Of a DNA stretch of 56,232 nucleotides, positions 16,690 through 27,902 are shown one piece after another; within the stretch, counting starts at the first letter, position 1, and every line of letters starts with the position of its first letter. The stretch spans positions 1 through 56,232 of the forward strand of contig JAJUJZ010000004.1 in NCBI GenBank assembly GCA_029265075.1. The letters are read 5' to 3'. This DNA comes from Gammaproteobacteria bacterium (lineage in GTDB: Bacteria > Pseudomonadota > Gammaproteobacteria > Pseudomonadales > CAMLJR01). Under the pieces are notes generated by a model, which did no database searches, was not told where the DNA came from, and was given only the letters and a program-made list of their open reading frames with translations. Position numbers and translations under genes: made by a program.

Positions 16690-19600
16690 ACATTTCGCGA
16701 CCGTTCATTGAACGACCGGTCGCCACCTCCCTGCTGATGGTGGCGCTGGTGCTGGCCGGCGCGCTGGCGTACCGGCTGCTGCCGGTATCAGCGCTGCCGC
16801 AGGTCGATTATCCCACCATCCAGGTGGTCACCTTCTATCCCGGTGCCAGTCCGGAGGTGATGGCAGCGTCAGTGACCGGCCCGCTGGAACGACAGCTGGG
16901 GCAGATTCCCGGTGTCGAGCAGATGACCTCCAGCAGTTCGGCAGGCGCCTCTGTGGTGACCTTGCAGTTCGCGCTGGAAGTACCGCTCGGTGTAGCCGAA
17001 CAGGAAGTACAGGCAGCCATTCAGGCAGCAGACAATCTGCTGCCGGGCGATTTACCGGCGCCGCCGGTCTACAACAAGGTCAACCCCGCCGACACACCTA
17101 TCCTTACCCTGGCGGTCACCTCCGAATCGATGGCGCTGCCGGAGGTGTACAACCTGGTCGATACGCGTGTGGCGCAGAAGCTGTCGCAGCTGCCCGGCGT
17201 CGGCCTGGTCAGTCTCGCCGGCGGTCAGCGCCCGGCGGTGCGGGTCAAGGTCAACACGGCCGCTCTGGCCGCCTACGGCATCGGTCTCGACGAGATGCGT
17301 CAGGCCATCGCCGCGACCAACGTCAACCAGCCCAAGGGCAACTTCGATGGGCCGTTCCAGCAGGTAATGCTGGACGCCAACGACCAGCTCAGGTCGGCAG
17401 AAGAATACCGCAGCCTCATTCTGACCTGGCAGGATGGCGCGCCGCTGCGGCTCGGTGATGTAGCCGAGATCATCGAGGGCCCCGAAAACCGCTTCCTGGC
17501 AGCATGGTCAGATCGCGCGCCGGCGGTGCTGATCAATATTCAGCGGCAGCCCGGGGCCAACGTCATCGCGGTCGGCGACCGCATCAAGGCACTGCTGCCG
17601 CAGCTGCAGGCCACGCTGCCCGCCGCCGTCGAAATGACGGTGCTCAGCGACCGCACTGAAACCATCCGCTCGTCGGTCCGCCATGTGCAGTTTGAGCTGA
17701 TGCTGGCGGTAGCGCTGGTGGTGCTGGTTACTTTCCTGTTCCTGCGCAACCTGCCGGCCACGGTCATTCCCGGCGTGGCGGTGCCGCTATCGCTGATTGC
17801 AACACTCGCGGTGATGTATCTCTGCGGCTTCAGCATCAACAACCTGACGCTGATGGCCCTCACCATCGCCTCGGGCTTCGTCATCGACGATGCCATCGTC
17901 ATGCTGGAAAACATCGCCCGCTATCGTGAGAAAGGCGAATCCGCCATGGCTGCCGCATTCAAGGGTGCCTCGCAGATCGGTTTTACCCTCATCTCGCTCA
18001 CCTTCTCGCTGATTGCAGTGCTGATTCCGCTGCTGTTCATGGCCGACGTGGTGGGCCGGCTGTTCCACGAGTTCGCCATAACCCTGGCCAGCGCCATCCT
18101 GATATCGCTGGTGGTGTCGCTCACGCTGACGCCGATGATGAGTGCGCGTCTGCTGCAGCGCGGCGCCATCGACGAATCGCGCCCCGGCGCTCTCGACCGG
18201 GTCATCGCCGGCTATGGCCGCTGGCTGAGCTGGGTACTGCGACACCAGACCGCCACCCTGGTGGTGACGGTTGGTACGCTGGTACTCACCGCGCTGCTCT
18301 ACATCTGGGTGCCGAAGGGTTTCTTCCCGGTGCAGGACACAGGCCTGATCCAGGGCATCAGCGAAGCGCCGCAATCGATCTCGTTCCGCGCCATGAGCGA
18401 GCGCCAGCAGGCGCTGGCCGACGCGCTGCTGACCGACCCGGCCGTCGCCAGCCTGTCGTCGTTCATCGGTATCGATGCCGCCAACAGCAGCATTAATACC
18501 GGTCGTTTTCTGATCAACCTCAAGCCCCGTAGCGAGCGCGATGGCCATGTCACTGACATCATCCGCCGCCTCAATCAGCGGGCAGCTGAGGTGGCTGGCA
18601 TCGATCTCTATCTGCAGCCGGTGCAGGAGCTGACCATCGAGGGGCAGGTAAGTCGCACTCAGTACCAGTTCACCCTGAGCAGCCCCGACAGCCGCGAGCT
18701 GACCGAGTGGGTCGGCTACATGGAGACCGCGCTGCGGGAGCAGTCGATGCTGGCCGATGTCGCCAGCAGCCTGCAGAATGAAGGCATGCAGCTGTTCCTG
18801 CATATCGATCGCGATGCCGCCGCGCGCTACGGCGTCGATGTCAGCGCCATCACCAACACGCTGTACAGCGCCTTTGGCCAGCGCCAGATTTCTACGATCT
18901 TCACACAGAGCAATCAGTATCGGGTGGTGCTTGAGGCCGACCCCGATCTGCGGCCCGGTCTGGGCGCGCTGGATGCGCTTTATGTCAGCGGCGCGGATGG
19001 CGCCCAGGTGCCCCTGAGCACGCTGGTCAGAGGCGAGCAACGCGAAGCGACGCTGCTGATCGATCACCTCGGCCAGTTCCCCGCTGCCACCATCTCCTTC
19101 AACCTTGCGAAGGGTGCGGCGCTGGGTGACGCGGTGAGTCAGATCGAAGCGACCGCGGAAGCAATCGGCCTGCCGGTCAGCGTGGAGATGCGGTTTCAGG
19201 GGGCGGCGGAAGCTTTCCGCAGCTCATTGGGAAGCACGCTGTGGCTGATTCTCGCCGCGGTGGTGACGATGTATATCGTGCTGGGGGTGCTCTACGAGAG
19301 CTATATCCATCCCGTCACCATCCTTTCCACCCTGCCCTCTGCCACAGTTGGCGCACTGCTGGCACTGCTGCTGACCGGGCAGGCGCTCGACATGATCGCG
19401 GTGATCGGGATCATCCTGCTGATCGGGCTGGTGAAGAAGAACGCCATCATGATGATCGACTTCGCGCTGGAGGCGCAGCGCCACCAGGGCATGGCACCGG
19501 CCGAGGCAATCTACCAGGCGGCGCTGCTGCGGTTCCGTCCCATCATGATGACTACGCTGGCCGCACTGGTGGGTGCGCTGCCGCTGATGTTTGCCACCGG

Positions 19601-19766
19601 CGCTGGCGCCGAGCTGCGCCAGCCCCTGGGTCTCGTCATGGTCGGCGGACTGCTGGTCAGCCAGGTGCTGACGCTGTTCACTACCCCGGTGATCTACCTC
19701 TTCTTCGATCGCTGGGTAACGCGGCTGCGGCCGGCTGATGCCCAGCCGGAGGCAAGCGGCGCATGA
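16686..19766 (+). CDS. mdtB: RND multidrug efflux pump subunit (MdtB/MuxB type)
   Basis: This is an inner-membrane proton/drug antiporter of 1026 residues with the twelve-helix RND architecture and two large periplasmic loops. It matches MdtB nearly block by block: [20 protein letters not shown] at the start, [39 protein letters not shown] with the TM4 aspartates that relay protons, [13 protein letters not shown], and [20 protein letters not shown]. MdtB and MdtC assemble as a heterotrimer (two B to one C in E. coli) and need each other. GTG 16686 overlaps the mdtA stop by four bases and the stop overlaps the mdtC start, so the operon is tightly coupled. Confidence 0.95.
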   Translation: MNISRPFIERPVATSLLMVALVLAGALAYRLLPVSALPQVDYPTIQVVTFYPGASPEVMAASVTGPLERQLGQIPGVEQMTSSSSAGASVVTLQFALEVPLGVAEQEVQAAIQAADNLLPGDLPAPPVYNKVNPADTPILTLAVTSESMALPEVYNLVDTRVAQKLSQLPGVGLVSLAGGQRPAVRVKVNTAALAAYGIGLDEMRQAIAATNVNQPKGNFDGPFQQVMLDANDQLRSAEEYRSLILTWQDGAPLRLGDVAEIIEGPENRFLAAWSDRAPAVLINIQRQPGANVIAVGDRIKALLPQLQATLPAAVEMTVLSDRTETIRSSVRHVQFELMLAVALVVLVTFLFLRNLPATVIPGVAVPLSLIATLAVMYLCGFSINNLTLMALTIASGFVIDDAIVMLENIARYREKGESAMAAAFKGASQIGFTLISLTFSLIAVLIPLLFMADVVGRLFHEFAITLASAILISLVVSLTLTPMMSARLLQRGAIDESRPGALDRVIAGYGRWLSWVLRHQTATLVVTVGTLVLTALLYIWVPKGFFPVQDTGLIQGISEAPQSISFRAMSERQQALADALLTDPAVASLSSFIGIDAANSSINTGRFLINLKPRSERDGHVTDIIRRLNQRAAEVAGIDLYLQPVQELTIEGQVSRTQYQFTLSSPDSRELTEWVGYMETALREQSMLADVASSLQNEGMQLFLHIDRDAAARYGVDVSAITNTLYSAFGQRQISTIFTQSNQYRVVLEADPDLRPGLGALDALYVSGADGAQVPLSTLVRGEQREATLLIDHLGQFPAATISFNLAKGAALGDAVSQIEATAEAIGLPVSVEMRFQGAAEAFRSSLGSTLWLILAAVVTMYIVLGVLYESYIHPVTILSTLPSATVGALLALLLTGQALDMIAVIGIILLIGLVKKNAIMMIDFALEAQRHQGMAPAEAIYQAALLRFRPIMMTTLAALVGALPLMFATGAGAELRQPLGLVMVGGLLVSQVLTLFTTPVIYLFFDRWVTRLRPADAQPEASGA

Positions 19767-22700
19767 ACCTGTCGCGGCCGTTCATCGAGCGTCCGATCGC
19801 GACCTCGCTACTGGCGCTGGCGCTGATTCTCTCCGGCGGACTGGCCTACATACTGCTGCCCGTTGCGCCGCTGCCGCAGATCGACTTTCCGGTGATCCAG
19901 GTCAGCGCCCAGTTGCCCGGGGCCAGCCCTGAAAGCATGGCTGCCAACGTCGCTACGCCGCTGGAGCGCGCCTTTGGCAGTATCGCTGGCGTCAGCCTGA
20001 TGAACTCGCGCAGCAATCAGGGCAATACCAACATCACGCTCCAGTTCGATCTCGACAAGGACATCAACGAAGCGGCGCGCGAGGTACAGGCTGCCATCAA
20101 CGCGTCGCGCCATCTGTTGCCCAGCGGCATGCCCGGCAATCCGCAGTATCGCAAGGTCAATCCGGCGATGGCGCCGCTGATGGTGCTCGCGCTCAGTTCG
20201 GATTCGATGGCCGAACACCAGCTGTACGATTTTGCTGCCACGGTCATCGCGCAGAAGCTGGCGCAGATCAAAGGGGTTGGCAGTGTCGAGCTGGGAGGCA
20301 GCTCGCTGCCGGCGGTGCGGGTCGAGCTGGAACCCCGGATGCTGAACCAGTACGGCATCTCACTCGAACAGATCCGCACAGCGATTCGTCAGACCAGTGC
20401 ACTGCAGCCACTGGGGCTGCTGGAAAGCAGCGACCACCGCTGGCAGATCCACGCCAACGACCAGCTGATGCGGGCGGATGACTACCGCAAGCTGATCATC
20501 AGCAAGCCAGACCAGCCGACCTTGCGGCTGGGCGATGTCGCCCGCGTTTTTGACTCCGTTGAAAACCGCTACGCTTCCGGTTTTCACAATGACCGGCCGG
20601 CCGTGCTGATGATCGTCAACCGCCAGCCCGACGCCAACATCATCGAGACCATCGACGCCATCTACGAGCAGCTGCCGCAGCTGCGGGCACTGCTGCCGGC
20701 CGCGGCGCAGATGGAAGTCACGCTCGACCGCTCACCCGGTATCCGCGCGACGCTACGCGAGGCTCAGCGCACCCTGCTGCTCGCGGTTGGGCTGGTGGTT
20801 GTGGTGGTGCTGTTCTTCCTGCGCAACTGGCGGGCCGCGATGATCCCGACGCTGGCTGTGCCGGTTTCGCTGGTAAGCGCTTTCAGCGTCATGTATCTGG
20901 CCGGCTTTTCGCTCAATAACCTGTCGCTGATGGCGCTGATCGTCGCCACCGGGCTGGTCGTGGATGACGCCATCGTGGTGATGGAGAACATCAACCGCCA
21001 CATCGAGCTGGGCAAGAAGCCGGTCCGCGCGGCGCTCGATGGCACCCATGAAATCAGTTTTACGCTGCTGTCGATGAACCTGTCGCTGGTCGTGGTATTT
21101 GCCGCGATTCTGTTCATGGGCGGCTTTATCGAACGGCTGTTTCGCGAATTCTCATGGACTCTGATCGCAGCGGTCGCCTTCTCCCTGCTGATATCGCTCA
21201 GCCTCACGCCCGCGCTCTGTGCCCATCTGCTGCGCGGCACGCGGCAGAGCCACGCGCAGCCTGCGGCAGGCAGCCAGCAGAAGGCCGCGACGGTTTTTTT
21301 TCAGCGACTCTCGGCGCGCTACATGGTGTCACTGGACTGGGCCCTGCGACACCGCCGGCTCACCCTGCTGGTGCTGATTGCCACGGTCGGTCTCAACATC
21401 TGGCTCTACATCGCCGTGCCCAAGATCATGCTGCCGCAGCAGGATACTGGCCAGCTGATGGGCTTCGTGCGCGGCGAGGATTCAATGTCCTTCACCGCGA
21501 TGGCACCCAAAATAGAAGCGTTCCGCCGCGTAGTGCTGGCCGATCCGGCGGTGCAGGATGTGGCAGGTTTCACCGGCGGCACTGGCGGCGTCAACAACGC
21601 CTTCATGCTGATTCGGCTCAAGCCGCTGGCCGAACGGGGCGGCCTCTCTTCGGAGGCCGTGGTCGAACGCCTGCGCCAGGCGCTGCCCCAGATTCCCGGG
21701 GGTCGCTTCTTCATGGCCGTGGATCAGGACATCCGTCTCGATGCCCGCGGCCGCCGCGGTACCGATTACAGCTATCTGCTGCTGGCCAGTGAGCTCAGCG
21801 AGCTGCGCGCATGGGTACCGCGGGTGACCCGTGCCCTTGAATCACTGCCCGAGCTGGTAGATGTCGAAGGTGAAGTCGACGATGGCGCCCAGCAGGTGTC
21901 GCTGCATATCGACCGCGAACGCGCCCGTCAGCTCGGCGTCAACGTCGAAACCGTCGCCTCGGTGCTGAACAACTCCTTCAGCCAGCGGCAGATCGCCACC
22001 ATTTATGACGCCCTCAACCAGTACCGGGTAGTGATGCAGCTGGCGCCGGAGTACACCTCCTCGCCCAGTGCGCTGGAACATATCCATGTGATTACCGAAG
22101 CGGGCGCACGGGTGCCACTGTCAGCCTTCGCCAGCTGGGATTTCAGCATCGCTCCGGACGCGGTCCGCCATGAAGGGCAGTTCGCCTCGTCGGAGATCTC
22201 CTACAATCTGGCGGCCGGGGTCACGCTCAGCGAAGCCCAGGCGGCGATCGACAAAGCGGTCGCCGAACTGATGCTGCCGACTGAAATCCAGGCCCGCCCC
22301 GGTGGCGCCGCCAATATCCTCACCGACGCCCAGCGCGATCAGCCCCTGCTGCTGCTGGCGGCACTGCTCACCGTCTACATTGTGCTCGGGATGCTCTACG
22401 AGAGCCTGGTGCACCCGCTGACCATTCTCTCTACCCTGCCCTCGGCAGGTGTGGGCGCGCTGCTGGCACTGCAGCTGGTTGGCATGGATTTCAGTCTGAT
22501 CTCGCTGCTGGGTGTGTTCCTGCTGATCGGCATCGTGAAGAAAAACGCGATTTTGCTGATAGATTTCGCGCTGAGCGCTGAACGCGAACGCGGCCTGACG
22601 CCACTGGAGGCCATTCGGGAGGCAGCGCGGCTGCGGCTCCGGCCGATCCTGATGACCACCGCAGCCGCTATCCTCGGCGCTCTGCCACTGGCCCTCGGCA

Positions 22701-22879
22701 CCGGCGATGGTGCCGAGCTGCGGCAGCCGCTCGGGATCACCATCATCGGCGGGCTGATAGTCTCTCAGCTGCTGACGCTGTACACCACACCAGTGGTGTA
22801 TCTCTACATGAACCGTTTCCGGCAGTGGGCACAGCAGCGCTGGCAACGCTGGTCGGCTGCGCCCTCCTCTTCCACCTGA
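19763..22879 (+). CDS. mdtC: RND multidrug efflux pump subunit (MdtC/MuxC type)
   Basis: This is the second RND pump protein, 1038 residues, paralogous to the preceding gene. Diagnostic blocks are [59 protein letters not shown] (TM4 aspartates), [18 protein letters not shown] and [20 protein letters not shown]. The ATG at 19763 overlaps the mdtB stop (ATGA). Two different pump proteins behind one adaptor are the hallmark of the MdtABC/MuxABC type, which exports compounds such as novobiocin, bile salts or beta-lactams in other species; the substrates here are unknown. The outer-membrane channel gene begins 11 bases after its stop. Confidence 0.95.
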   Translation: MNLSRPFIERPIATSLLALALILSGGLAYILLPVAPLPQIDFPVIQVSAQLPGASPESMAANVATPLERAFGSIAGVSLMNSRSNQGNTNITLQFDLDKDINEAAREVQAAINASRHLLPSGMPGNPQYRKVNPAMAPLMVLALSSDSMAEHQLYDFAATVIAQKLAQIKGVGSVELGGSSLPAVRVELEPRMLNQYGISLEQIRTAIRQTSALQPLGLLESSDHRWQIHANDQLMRADDYRKLIISKPDQPTLRLGDVARVFDSVENRYASGFHNDRPAVLMIVNRQPDANIIETIDAIYEQLPQLRALLPAAAQMEVTLDRSPGIRATLREAQRTLLLAVGLVVVVVLFFLRNWRAAMIPTLAVPVSLVSAFSVMYLAGFSLNNLSLMALIVATGLVVDDAIVVMENINRHIELGKKPVRAALDGTHEISFTLLSMNLSLVVVFAAILFMGGFIERLFREFSWTLIAAVAFSLLISLSLTPALCAHLLRGTRQSHAQPAAGSQQKAATVFFQRLSARYMVSLDWALRHRRLTLLVLIATVGLNIWLYIAVPKIMLPQQDTGQLMGFVRGEDSMSFTAMAPKIEAFRRVVLADPAVQDVAGFTGGTGGVNNAFMLIRLKPLAERGGLSSEAVVERLRQALPQIPGGRFFMAVDQDIRLDARGRRGTDYSYLLLASELSELRAWVPRVTRALESLPELVDVEGEVDDGAQQVSLHIDRERARQLGVNVETVASVLNNSFSQRQIATIYDALNQYRVVMQLAPEYTSSPSALEHIHVITEAGARVPLSAFASWDFSIAPDAVRHEGQFASSEISYNLAAGVTLSEAQAAIDKAVAELMLPTEIQARPGGAANILTDAQRDQPLLLLAALLTVYIVLGMLYESLVHPLTILSTLPSAGVGALLALQLVGMDFSLISLLGVFLLIGIVKKNAILLIDFALSAERERGLTPLEAIREAARLRLRPILMTTAAAILGALPLALGTGDGAELRQPLGITIIGGLIVSQLLTLYTTPVVYLYMNRFRQWAQQRWQRWSAAPSSST

Positions 22880-22890
22880 TCAGAACACCC

Positions 22891-24381
22891 ATGACGATGG
22901 TTCCCCTTTCCCGCACTCTGCTCGCACTCAGTGCCGTCCTGTTGTCAGGCTGCGCTGTCGGACCCGACTACCAGCGGCCGGACGTCGCCGAGCCTGACAG
23001 CTACAAGGCGACGCTGGCCGAACCGGCCGGCAGCGGTAAGCTGCCCCGCGGCTGGATCCTGGCCAGTGAGGCCGAGCGCGCCGCCGGCGACCCCTGGTGG
23101 CAGAACTTCGACGATCCGGTACTGGCCGAGCTGCTGGCCGCGGTGGCGGTCGACAACCAGCAGCTGGCCGCCGCCGAAGCCCGCTACCGTCAGGCACTGG
23201 CGCTGATCGGCAGTGCCCGCGCCGACCTGTTGCCGGGACTGGACGCCAGCGCCGGCTATAGCCGCAGCGGCGTCGGCAAGGGCGACAGCAGCAGTGGCAA
23301 CGAGTTTGTGGGCAATACCACTCGCCGCGGCGGCAGCCAGTACAACCTCAGCCTCAATGTCGGCTGGGAGCTGGACCTGTGGGGCCGCATCCGGCGGCAG
23401 CTGGAGAGCCGTGAAGCCGACGCGATGGCCACTGCGGCCGAGCTGGCGGCGTTACGCCTGAGCCTGCAGTCGACGCTGGCGCAGAGCTATTTTCAGCTGC
23501 GGGTTGTCGATGAGCAGCAACGCCTGCTGGACGCCACGCTGGAGGCCTATGAGCGCTCGGTCGAGCTGACCAACAACCAGTACCGGGCCGGCATTGCGGC
23601 CCGCTCCGACGTGCTGCAGGCGCTGACCCAGCTTGAGACCACCCGCGCCGAAGCGGTTGATCTGGCGCGCCAGCGTCGCCAGCTTGAGAACGCAATCGCG
23701 GTGCTCACCGGCAAACCGCCAGCAGCCCTGCAGCTGGAACCCAGGCCGTTTCAGTTCGCACTGCCGGAGACGCCCGTCGGCCTGCCGTCCGAACTGCTTC
23801 TGCGCCGGCCCGATATTCTTGCGGCAGAACGCGCGGTGGCGTCTGCCAATGCACAGATTGGCGTAGCCAGATCAGCCTGGTTTCCGACTCTCACACTGTC
23901 CGCCAGCGGCGGTTATCAGAACGATCGCGCCACCAATCTGCTGGAGCTGCCCAACCGCTTCTGGTCGATCGGTCCAACGCTCACCCTGCCGCTGTTCGAT
24001 GGTGGCGCGCGGCGTGCGGAAAGCCGCCGGGTCGAAGCAGCCTACGACGAGCAGGTCGCCAACTATCGCCAGACGGTGCTCAACGCCTTCGAAGAGGTGG
24101 AGAATGCGCTGATGCAGCTCGATGTGCTGAGCCGCAGTGCCGAAGTGCGCCGGCGCGCCGTTGAACTGGCCGAAGAAGCAGAACGGCTGGTGACCAACCA
24201 ATACCGCGCCGGGCGTGTGAGTTTCCTGGAAGTGATCAGTGCGCAGGCCACCACGCTGGCGAACCGGCGCAGCCTGCTCGACCTCACCGCTGACCGGCTG
24301 GTTGCCAGTGTGCAGCTCATCACCGCGCTGGGCGGTGACTGGCAAACGCCCACCACAGTCGCCGCGCGCGACAAGGATTGA
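22891..24381 (+). CDS. opmB: outer-membrane efflux lipoprotein (OprM/OpmB family)
   Basis: This outer-membrane factor forms the trimeric exit duct for the RND system. The 496-residue protein has a lipoprotein signal peptide with lipobox LSGC and mature start CAVGPDYQRP, typical of OprM-type channels. PWWQNFDDPVLAELL follows, then two repeated TolC-fold halves. These are visible as YNLSLNVGWELDLWGRIRRQ in the first half, and ARSAWFPTLTLSASGGYQND and LPLFDGGARRAE in the second. ATG 22891 is used; ATG 22897 is also possible. It is the last gene of the four-gene efflux operon, which makes the transport unit complete without borrowing a channel from elsewhere. Confidence 0.93.
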   Translation: MTMVPLSRTLLALSAVLLSGCAVGPDYQRPDVAEPDSYKATLAEPAGSGKLPRGWILASEAERAAGDPWWQNFDDPVLAELLAAVAVDNQQLAAAEARYRQALALIGSARADLLPGLDASAGYSRSGVGKGDSSSGNEFVGNTTRRGGSQYNLSLNVGWELDLWGRIRRQLESREADAMATAAELAALRLSLQSTLAQSYFQLRVVDEQQRLLDATLEAYERSVELTNNQYRAGIAARSDVLQALTQLETTRAEAVDLARQRRQLENAIAVLTGKPPAALQLEPRPFQFALPETPVGLPSELLLRRPDILAAERAVASANAQIGVARSAWFPTLTLSASGGYQNDRATNLLELPNRFWSIGPTLTLPLFDGGARRAESRRVEAAYDEQVANYRQTVLNAFEEVENALMQLDVLSRSAEVRRRAVELAEEAERLVTNQYRAGRVSFLEVISAQATTLANRRSLLDLTADRLVASVQLITALGGDWQTPTTVAARDKD

Positions 24382-24396
24382 TGCGGGCCGGCTGAT

Positions 24397-25746
24397 ATGA
24401 GTCATCTCGCACCGGGCTACCGGCGCCTGCTGGCGATGGCAGGCCCCATCATCCTGGCCAATTGCGCCGCTCCACTGCTGGGCCTCACCGACACCGCAAT
24501 CATTGGACACGTAGGCACCGCCCCCGAACTGGGCGCGGTGGCGCTGGCCACCCTGCTGTTCAACCTGATCTACCTGAGCTTCGGCTTCTTCCGCATGAGC
24601 ACCACGGCTTTCGTCGCGCAGGCAAGCGGTCGCGATGACCGGCCGGAGATCGCGCTGACGGTTTTACGCGGCATCATGGCAGCAGTGGTGACGGGGGCCG
24701 TGCTGATCGCCGTGCAGCTGCCGCTGATCGGCATAGCACTGGAGCTGTTCGGTGCCGACGTGAGCGTCGAGGCGCGGGTCCGGGACTATTTCCTGATCCG
24801 CATCTGGAGCGCGCCGGCCACTCTCACGCTGTATGTGCTGATGGGGTATCTGATCGGCAGCGCTGCCGGCCGCGCGCTGCTGTTCAGTCAGTTGCTGCTG
24901 AACGGTCTCAATATCGTGCTGGATGTGACGCTGGCCGGCGTACTTGGGTGGGGGATCACCGGGCTTGCCTGGGGCACTGTGGCAGCCGAGTGGCTGACGG
25001 TGGCAGGGGTCGGCTGGTATGTGCTGCGGCAACTCGACCTTGGGGAGCCCGGATCGACGCCGTACATATCGGGCAGGCACGCACTGCTGACACAGCTGCT
25101 GGATGCCGGCCGGCTGCGCCAGCTGTTCGCCGTCAACGGCAATATCCTGCTGCGAACGCTGTTCCTGCTCGCCAGCTTCGCCATTTTCACTGATCTCGGC
25201 GCCCGCTTCGGTGCCACGGTGCTGGCCGGCAATCACGTGCTGCTGCAGTTCATCTCCTTCAGCGCGTTCTTTCTGGATGGCTTTGCATTCACCACCGAAT
25301 CGCTCACCGGCCGCGCCTTCGGCGCTCGCCGTTACCAGCAGTTCGTGCTGGTGGTCAGACGCACATTCGTGCTGGCTGCCGCCACTGCGGCACTGCTGGC
25401 AGGACTGTTATGGCTGGCCGGGCCCTGGATCGTGGCCGCTCTGACAGGGCTGGCGGAAGTGCAGGCAGCAGCCCTGCACTACCTCCCCTTCTGTGCGCTC
25501 TACGTGCTTCTGTCGTTTGGCGCGTTCCAGCTGGACGGGATTTTTCTGGGCACCTCGCAGTCGGTCTCGCTGCGCAATGCATCCTTTCTGGCGACGGTTA
25601 TCTTCATCGGGCTATGCTGGCTCTGGGTGCCCGCTTATGGCAATGCCGGGCTGTGGGCTGCTTTCACTGGCTTTGTGGTCGCGCGGGCGCTGGCACTGTC
25701 GGCATATATGCCGCGCCTGCTGCGCACCCTGCGCGACCCGGGGTGA
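24397..25746 (+). CDS. MATE-family (DinF-like) multidrug/cation exporter
   Basis: This is a 449-residue inner-membrane protein with about twelve hydrophobic segments in two similar halves. MATE features are LAMAGPIILANCAAPLLGLT followed by DTAIIGHVG at the start, and the second-half equivalent FLLASFAIFTDLGARFG with FSAFFLDGFAFTTESLTGRA. The DTAIIGH pattern is typical of the DinF branch, which uses proton or sodium gradients to expel organic cations. It starts 15 bases after the opmB stop on the same strand, so it may be the fifth gene of the efflux operon. A convergent 59-residue membrane protein begins just past its stop. The substrate cannot be told. Confidence 0.9.
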   Translation: MSHLAPGYRRLLAMAGPIILANCAAPLLGLTDTAIIGHVGTAPELGAVALATLLFNLIYLSFGFFRMSTTAFVAQASGRDDRPEIALTVLRGIMAAVVTGAVLIAVQLPLIGIALELFGADVSVEARVRDYFLIRIWSAPATLTLYVLMGYLIGSAAGRALLFSQLLLNGLNIVLDVTLAGVLGWGITGLAWGTVAAEWLTVAGVGWYVLRQLDLGEPGSTPYISGRHALLTQLLDAGRLRQLFAVNGNILLRTLFLLASFAIFTDLGARFGATVLAGNHVLLQFISFSAFFLDGFAFTTESLTGRAFGARRYQQFVLVVRRTFVLAAATAALLAGLLWLAGPWIVAALTGLAEVQAAALHYLPFCALYVLLSFGAFQLDGIFLGTSQSVSLRNASFLATVIFIGLCWLWVPAYGNAGLWAAFTGFVVARALALSAYMPRLLRTLRDPG

Positions 25747-25759
25747 GTGAAGCGCCGGG

Positions 25760-25939
25760 CTAGCCTTTGGGACCAAACAGCAGCCAGGCGATCAGCCCGA
25801 CCAGTGGGAAAATCAGCAGAACCAGAATCCAGACCAGCTTGGCGAGCGTACTGGCAGAACTCTTGGCGACCTTGAGAATCGCCCAGATAATGATGATCAG
25901 CCAGATCAGACCCAGTAACCCGCCGACTTCGATTCCCAT
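25760..25939 (-). CDS. small membrane protein, PLD-nuclease N-terminal-like
   Basis: This 59-residue ORF starts at ATG 25939 and ends in TAG at 25760-25762. It has two hydrophobic segments (about 7-21 and 36-54) around a short basic linker, ending AWLLFGPKG. The pattern LVWILVLLIFPLVGLIAWLL followed by FGPKG is that of the PLDc_N domain found at the N-terminus of cardiolipin synthases and as stand-alone small proteins. An AAAGGAG ribosome binding site lies six bases upstream, strong support for expression. It is convergent with the MATE gene, 13 bases away. Stand-alone members have no established function; cell-envelope stress or a lantibiotic-resistance-like role is speculation. Confidence 0.85.
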   Translation of the reverse strand: MGIEVGGLLGLIWLIIIIWAILKVAKSSASTLAKLVWILVLLIFPLVGLIAWLLFGPKG

Positions 25940-26123
25940 GTAGCGCTCCTTTAATCACACGCCATCGTCATGACGGCTCTTCAGTGCCTTAGGAAGAGAG
26001 AATCGCCACAGGTTCCGCCGAGCAAGGACTGGAAGAACACGGTTTCGCGAATCGGCGGCGCGGCGACCAGCATTGGTAAAAGCCGACGCTGCGGGCGAAC
26101 GGCGAGGGGCACGCCCCACTCCA

Positions 26124-26146
26124 TTCACCTGCCAGCCGGCTCCTGC
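26124..26146. repeat. half REP-like element beside gltX 3' end
   Basis: Only one arm is recognisable here: TTCACCTGC then CAGCCGGCTCCTGC. It resembles the left arms of the full copies at 8057 and 11668. It lies three bases beyond the gltX stop codon. No matching right arm follows, so it is a decayed or solo unit. Confidence 0.45.
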
Positions 26147-26149
26147 GCT

Positions 26150-27634
26150 TCAGGCAGAAGCGAGTTCGGCGTACGCTTTTTCCAGTGTTTTAAGACGCTT
26201 TTTGCCAAGGCCGCCGAGCACTTCGATGGCGTGCCGCAGGCGGGCACGGCTCATATCGGGACCGAGCAACGCCATGGAATCGATCACCGAGATCGAGGCG
26301 GTGGTGCCCGCAATTGCCACGAACAGCGGTGCGAAGAAATCTTTCACCTTGAGGCCCAGACCGCTGGCAAGCCCTTTCATCTCCTCGAAGATGCGGTCGC
26401 GCTGCCAGTCCTGCAGCGCCTCCAGCCGCCACAGTGCAAACTGCAGCGCCTTGAGCAGCGTCTCGTCATCCAGTCCGATGGTGCTGAAATCTTCTGGTTT
26501 AATCGGCAGCATTCCGGAGACGAAGAACGCGGTCAGCGGCGCGAAATCGCTCAGCGTTTCGATCCGCGACTGCGCGTGCGGCAGGATGCGCAGCAGATTG
26601 TCACGATTGAGTGCCCAGTCGTGCAGCCGATCCGCCAGCTGTTCGGGCGTCAGTTCGCGTAACCAGACGCCGTTCAGCCAGCGCAGCTTCTCGACATCAA
26701 AAATCGGTCCGCCGAGGCTGACGCGATTGATATCGAAAACTTCCAGCATCTCATCAAGCGTGAACTTCTCGCGCTCGTCAGGCATCGACCAGCCCATGCG
26801 GCCCAGGTAATTGAGCAATGCCTCGGGCAGGAAGCCCATGCGCTGATAGTAGAGAATGCTGGTCGGGTTCTTGCGCTTGCTGAGTTTGCTCTTGTCGGGG
26901 TTCCGCAGCAGCGGCAGGTGACAGAGCATCGGTGCCTTCCAGCCGAAGTACTGATAGAGCAGCAGGTGCTTGGGCGCCGAGCTGATCCACTCCTCGCCGC
27001 GAATGACGTGGGTGATCTCCATCAGATGATCATCCACCACGTTGGCCAGGTGATAGGTCGGCATGCCATCCGCTTTCAACAGCACCTGCATGTCGACCTG
27101 TTTCCAGTCGATTTCGATACGGCCGCGCAGCAGATCGTCGATCACGCACACACCCTCACGCGGAACCTTCATCCGCACGACGTAAGGGTGGCGCGAGTTG
27201 AGTTTCTCGGCAATTTCCTGTTGCGTCAGGCTGAGGCAATGGCCGTCGTAGCCAACGGGCTCCTGACTGGCCATCTGTTCGGCGCGCAGCGCGTCGAGAC
27301 GTTCGCTGGTGCAGAAGCAGCGGAAAGCGTGCCCTTCCTGCAGCAGCCGCTCAGTGTGCTCGGCGTAGATGGCGCCACGCTCACTCTGCCGGTAAGGTCC
27401 ATGGGGTCCACCGACATCGGGTCCTTCCGACCAGCTCAGCCCCAGCCAGCGCAATGAATCGAGAATCGCCTGCTCCGACTGCGGCGTCGAGCGCTGCTGA
27501 TCCGTATCTTCAATCCGCAGGATGAATTCGCCGCCGTTAGCCCTGGCAAAGCAGAGGTTGAACAGCGCGATATAGGCAGTGCCCACGTGAGGATCGCCGG
27601 TGGGCGACGGCGCGATGCGAGTACGAATGGTCAT
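26150..27634 (-). CDS. gltX: glutamyl-tRNA synthetase
   Basis: GltX charges tRNA-Glu with glutamate in the cytosol. The 494-residue class I synthetase has the HIGH-type motif ([14 protein letters not shown], near residues 8-21), [13 protein letters not shown], the catalytic-domain block [11 protein letters not shown], the KMSKS-type motif SKLSKRKN, and an anticodon-binding C-terminus. The start at 27634 ([13 protein letters not shown]) is the family start; the frame extends upstream but adds 16 unrelated residues. No strong Shine-Dalgarno precedes it. TATAAT on the minus strand at 27694-27699 gives a leader of about 53 bases. It is divergent from dusA, so two tRNA-related genes share the intergenic region. 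Confidence 0.96.
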   Translation of the reverse strand: MTIRTRIAPSPTGDPHVGTAYIALFNLCFARANGGEFILRIEDTDQQRSTPQSEQAILDSLRWLGLSWSEGPDVGGPHGPYRQSERGAIYAEHTERLLQEGHAFRCFCTSERLDALRAEQMASQEPVGYDGHCLSLTQQEIAEKLNSRHPYVVRMKVPREGVCVIDDLLRGRIEIDWKQVDMQVLLKADGMPTYHLANVVDDHLMEITHVIRGEEWISSAPKHLLLYQYFGWKAPMLCHLPLLRNPDKSKLSKRKNPTSILYYQRMGFLPEALLNYLGRMGWSMPDEREKFTLDEMLEVFDINRVSLGGPIFDVEKLRWLNGVWLRELTPEQLADRLHDWALNRDNLLRILPHAQSRIETLSDFAPLTAFFVSGMLPIKPEDFSTIGLDDETLLKALQFALWRLEALQDWQRDRIFEEMKGLASGLGLKVKDFFAPLFVAIAGTTASISVIDSMALLGPDMSRARLRHAIEVLGGLGKKRLKTLEKAYAELASA

Positions 27635-27693
27635 GATCAATCCGGCTGGGGTGGAGTCAGAGCCGGGCCAGCGCCCGGCCAATGTGGCCGGCG

Positions 27694-27699
27694 ATTATA
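27694..27699 (-). promoter_or_regulatory. candidate -10 element of gltX
   Basis: There is a perfect TATAAT on the minus strand about 60 bases before the gltX start. The -35 position at 17 bases (CCGCCG-like) does not match consensus, so the promoter would be weak or activator-dependent. This is a candidate only. Confidence 0.35.
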
Positions 27700-27833
27700 C
27701 GTCACTCTGCCAGAGCGGCGGCGCGCTCGCGTCCGGACCTGCCCGCTCTGCCGGCGCCAGCCTCGCGATAGTCCGCCGCCAGGAGGCAGCTTGCGGATGC
27801 CGCCAGTGCCTCAGTCTATTTGCCGGACAAGCA

Positions 27834-27879
27834 TTGCAACGGCTTGCCGGGGTACCATTGGCATCTCGATCCGTTGCAA
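27834..27879 (+). promoter_or_regulatory. 9-bp inverted repeat in dusA leader
   Basis: TTGCAACGG (27834-27842) and CCGTTGCAA (27871-27879) are perfect inverted arms around 28 bases, ending 23 bases before the dusA ATG. It could be a leader hairpin or paired operator half-sites. No consensus for a named regulator is recognised. Confidence 0.4.
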
Positions 27880-27902
27880 CCGCGGCTCGCCGAGCCGACA
27901 CG

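Noticed and set aside
17787-19067. 426-codon open frame on the minus strand
   Set aside because: It is antisense to mdtB; the translation is His/Gln-rich low-complexity shadow sequence.
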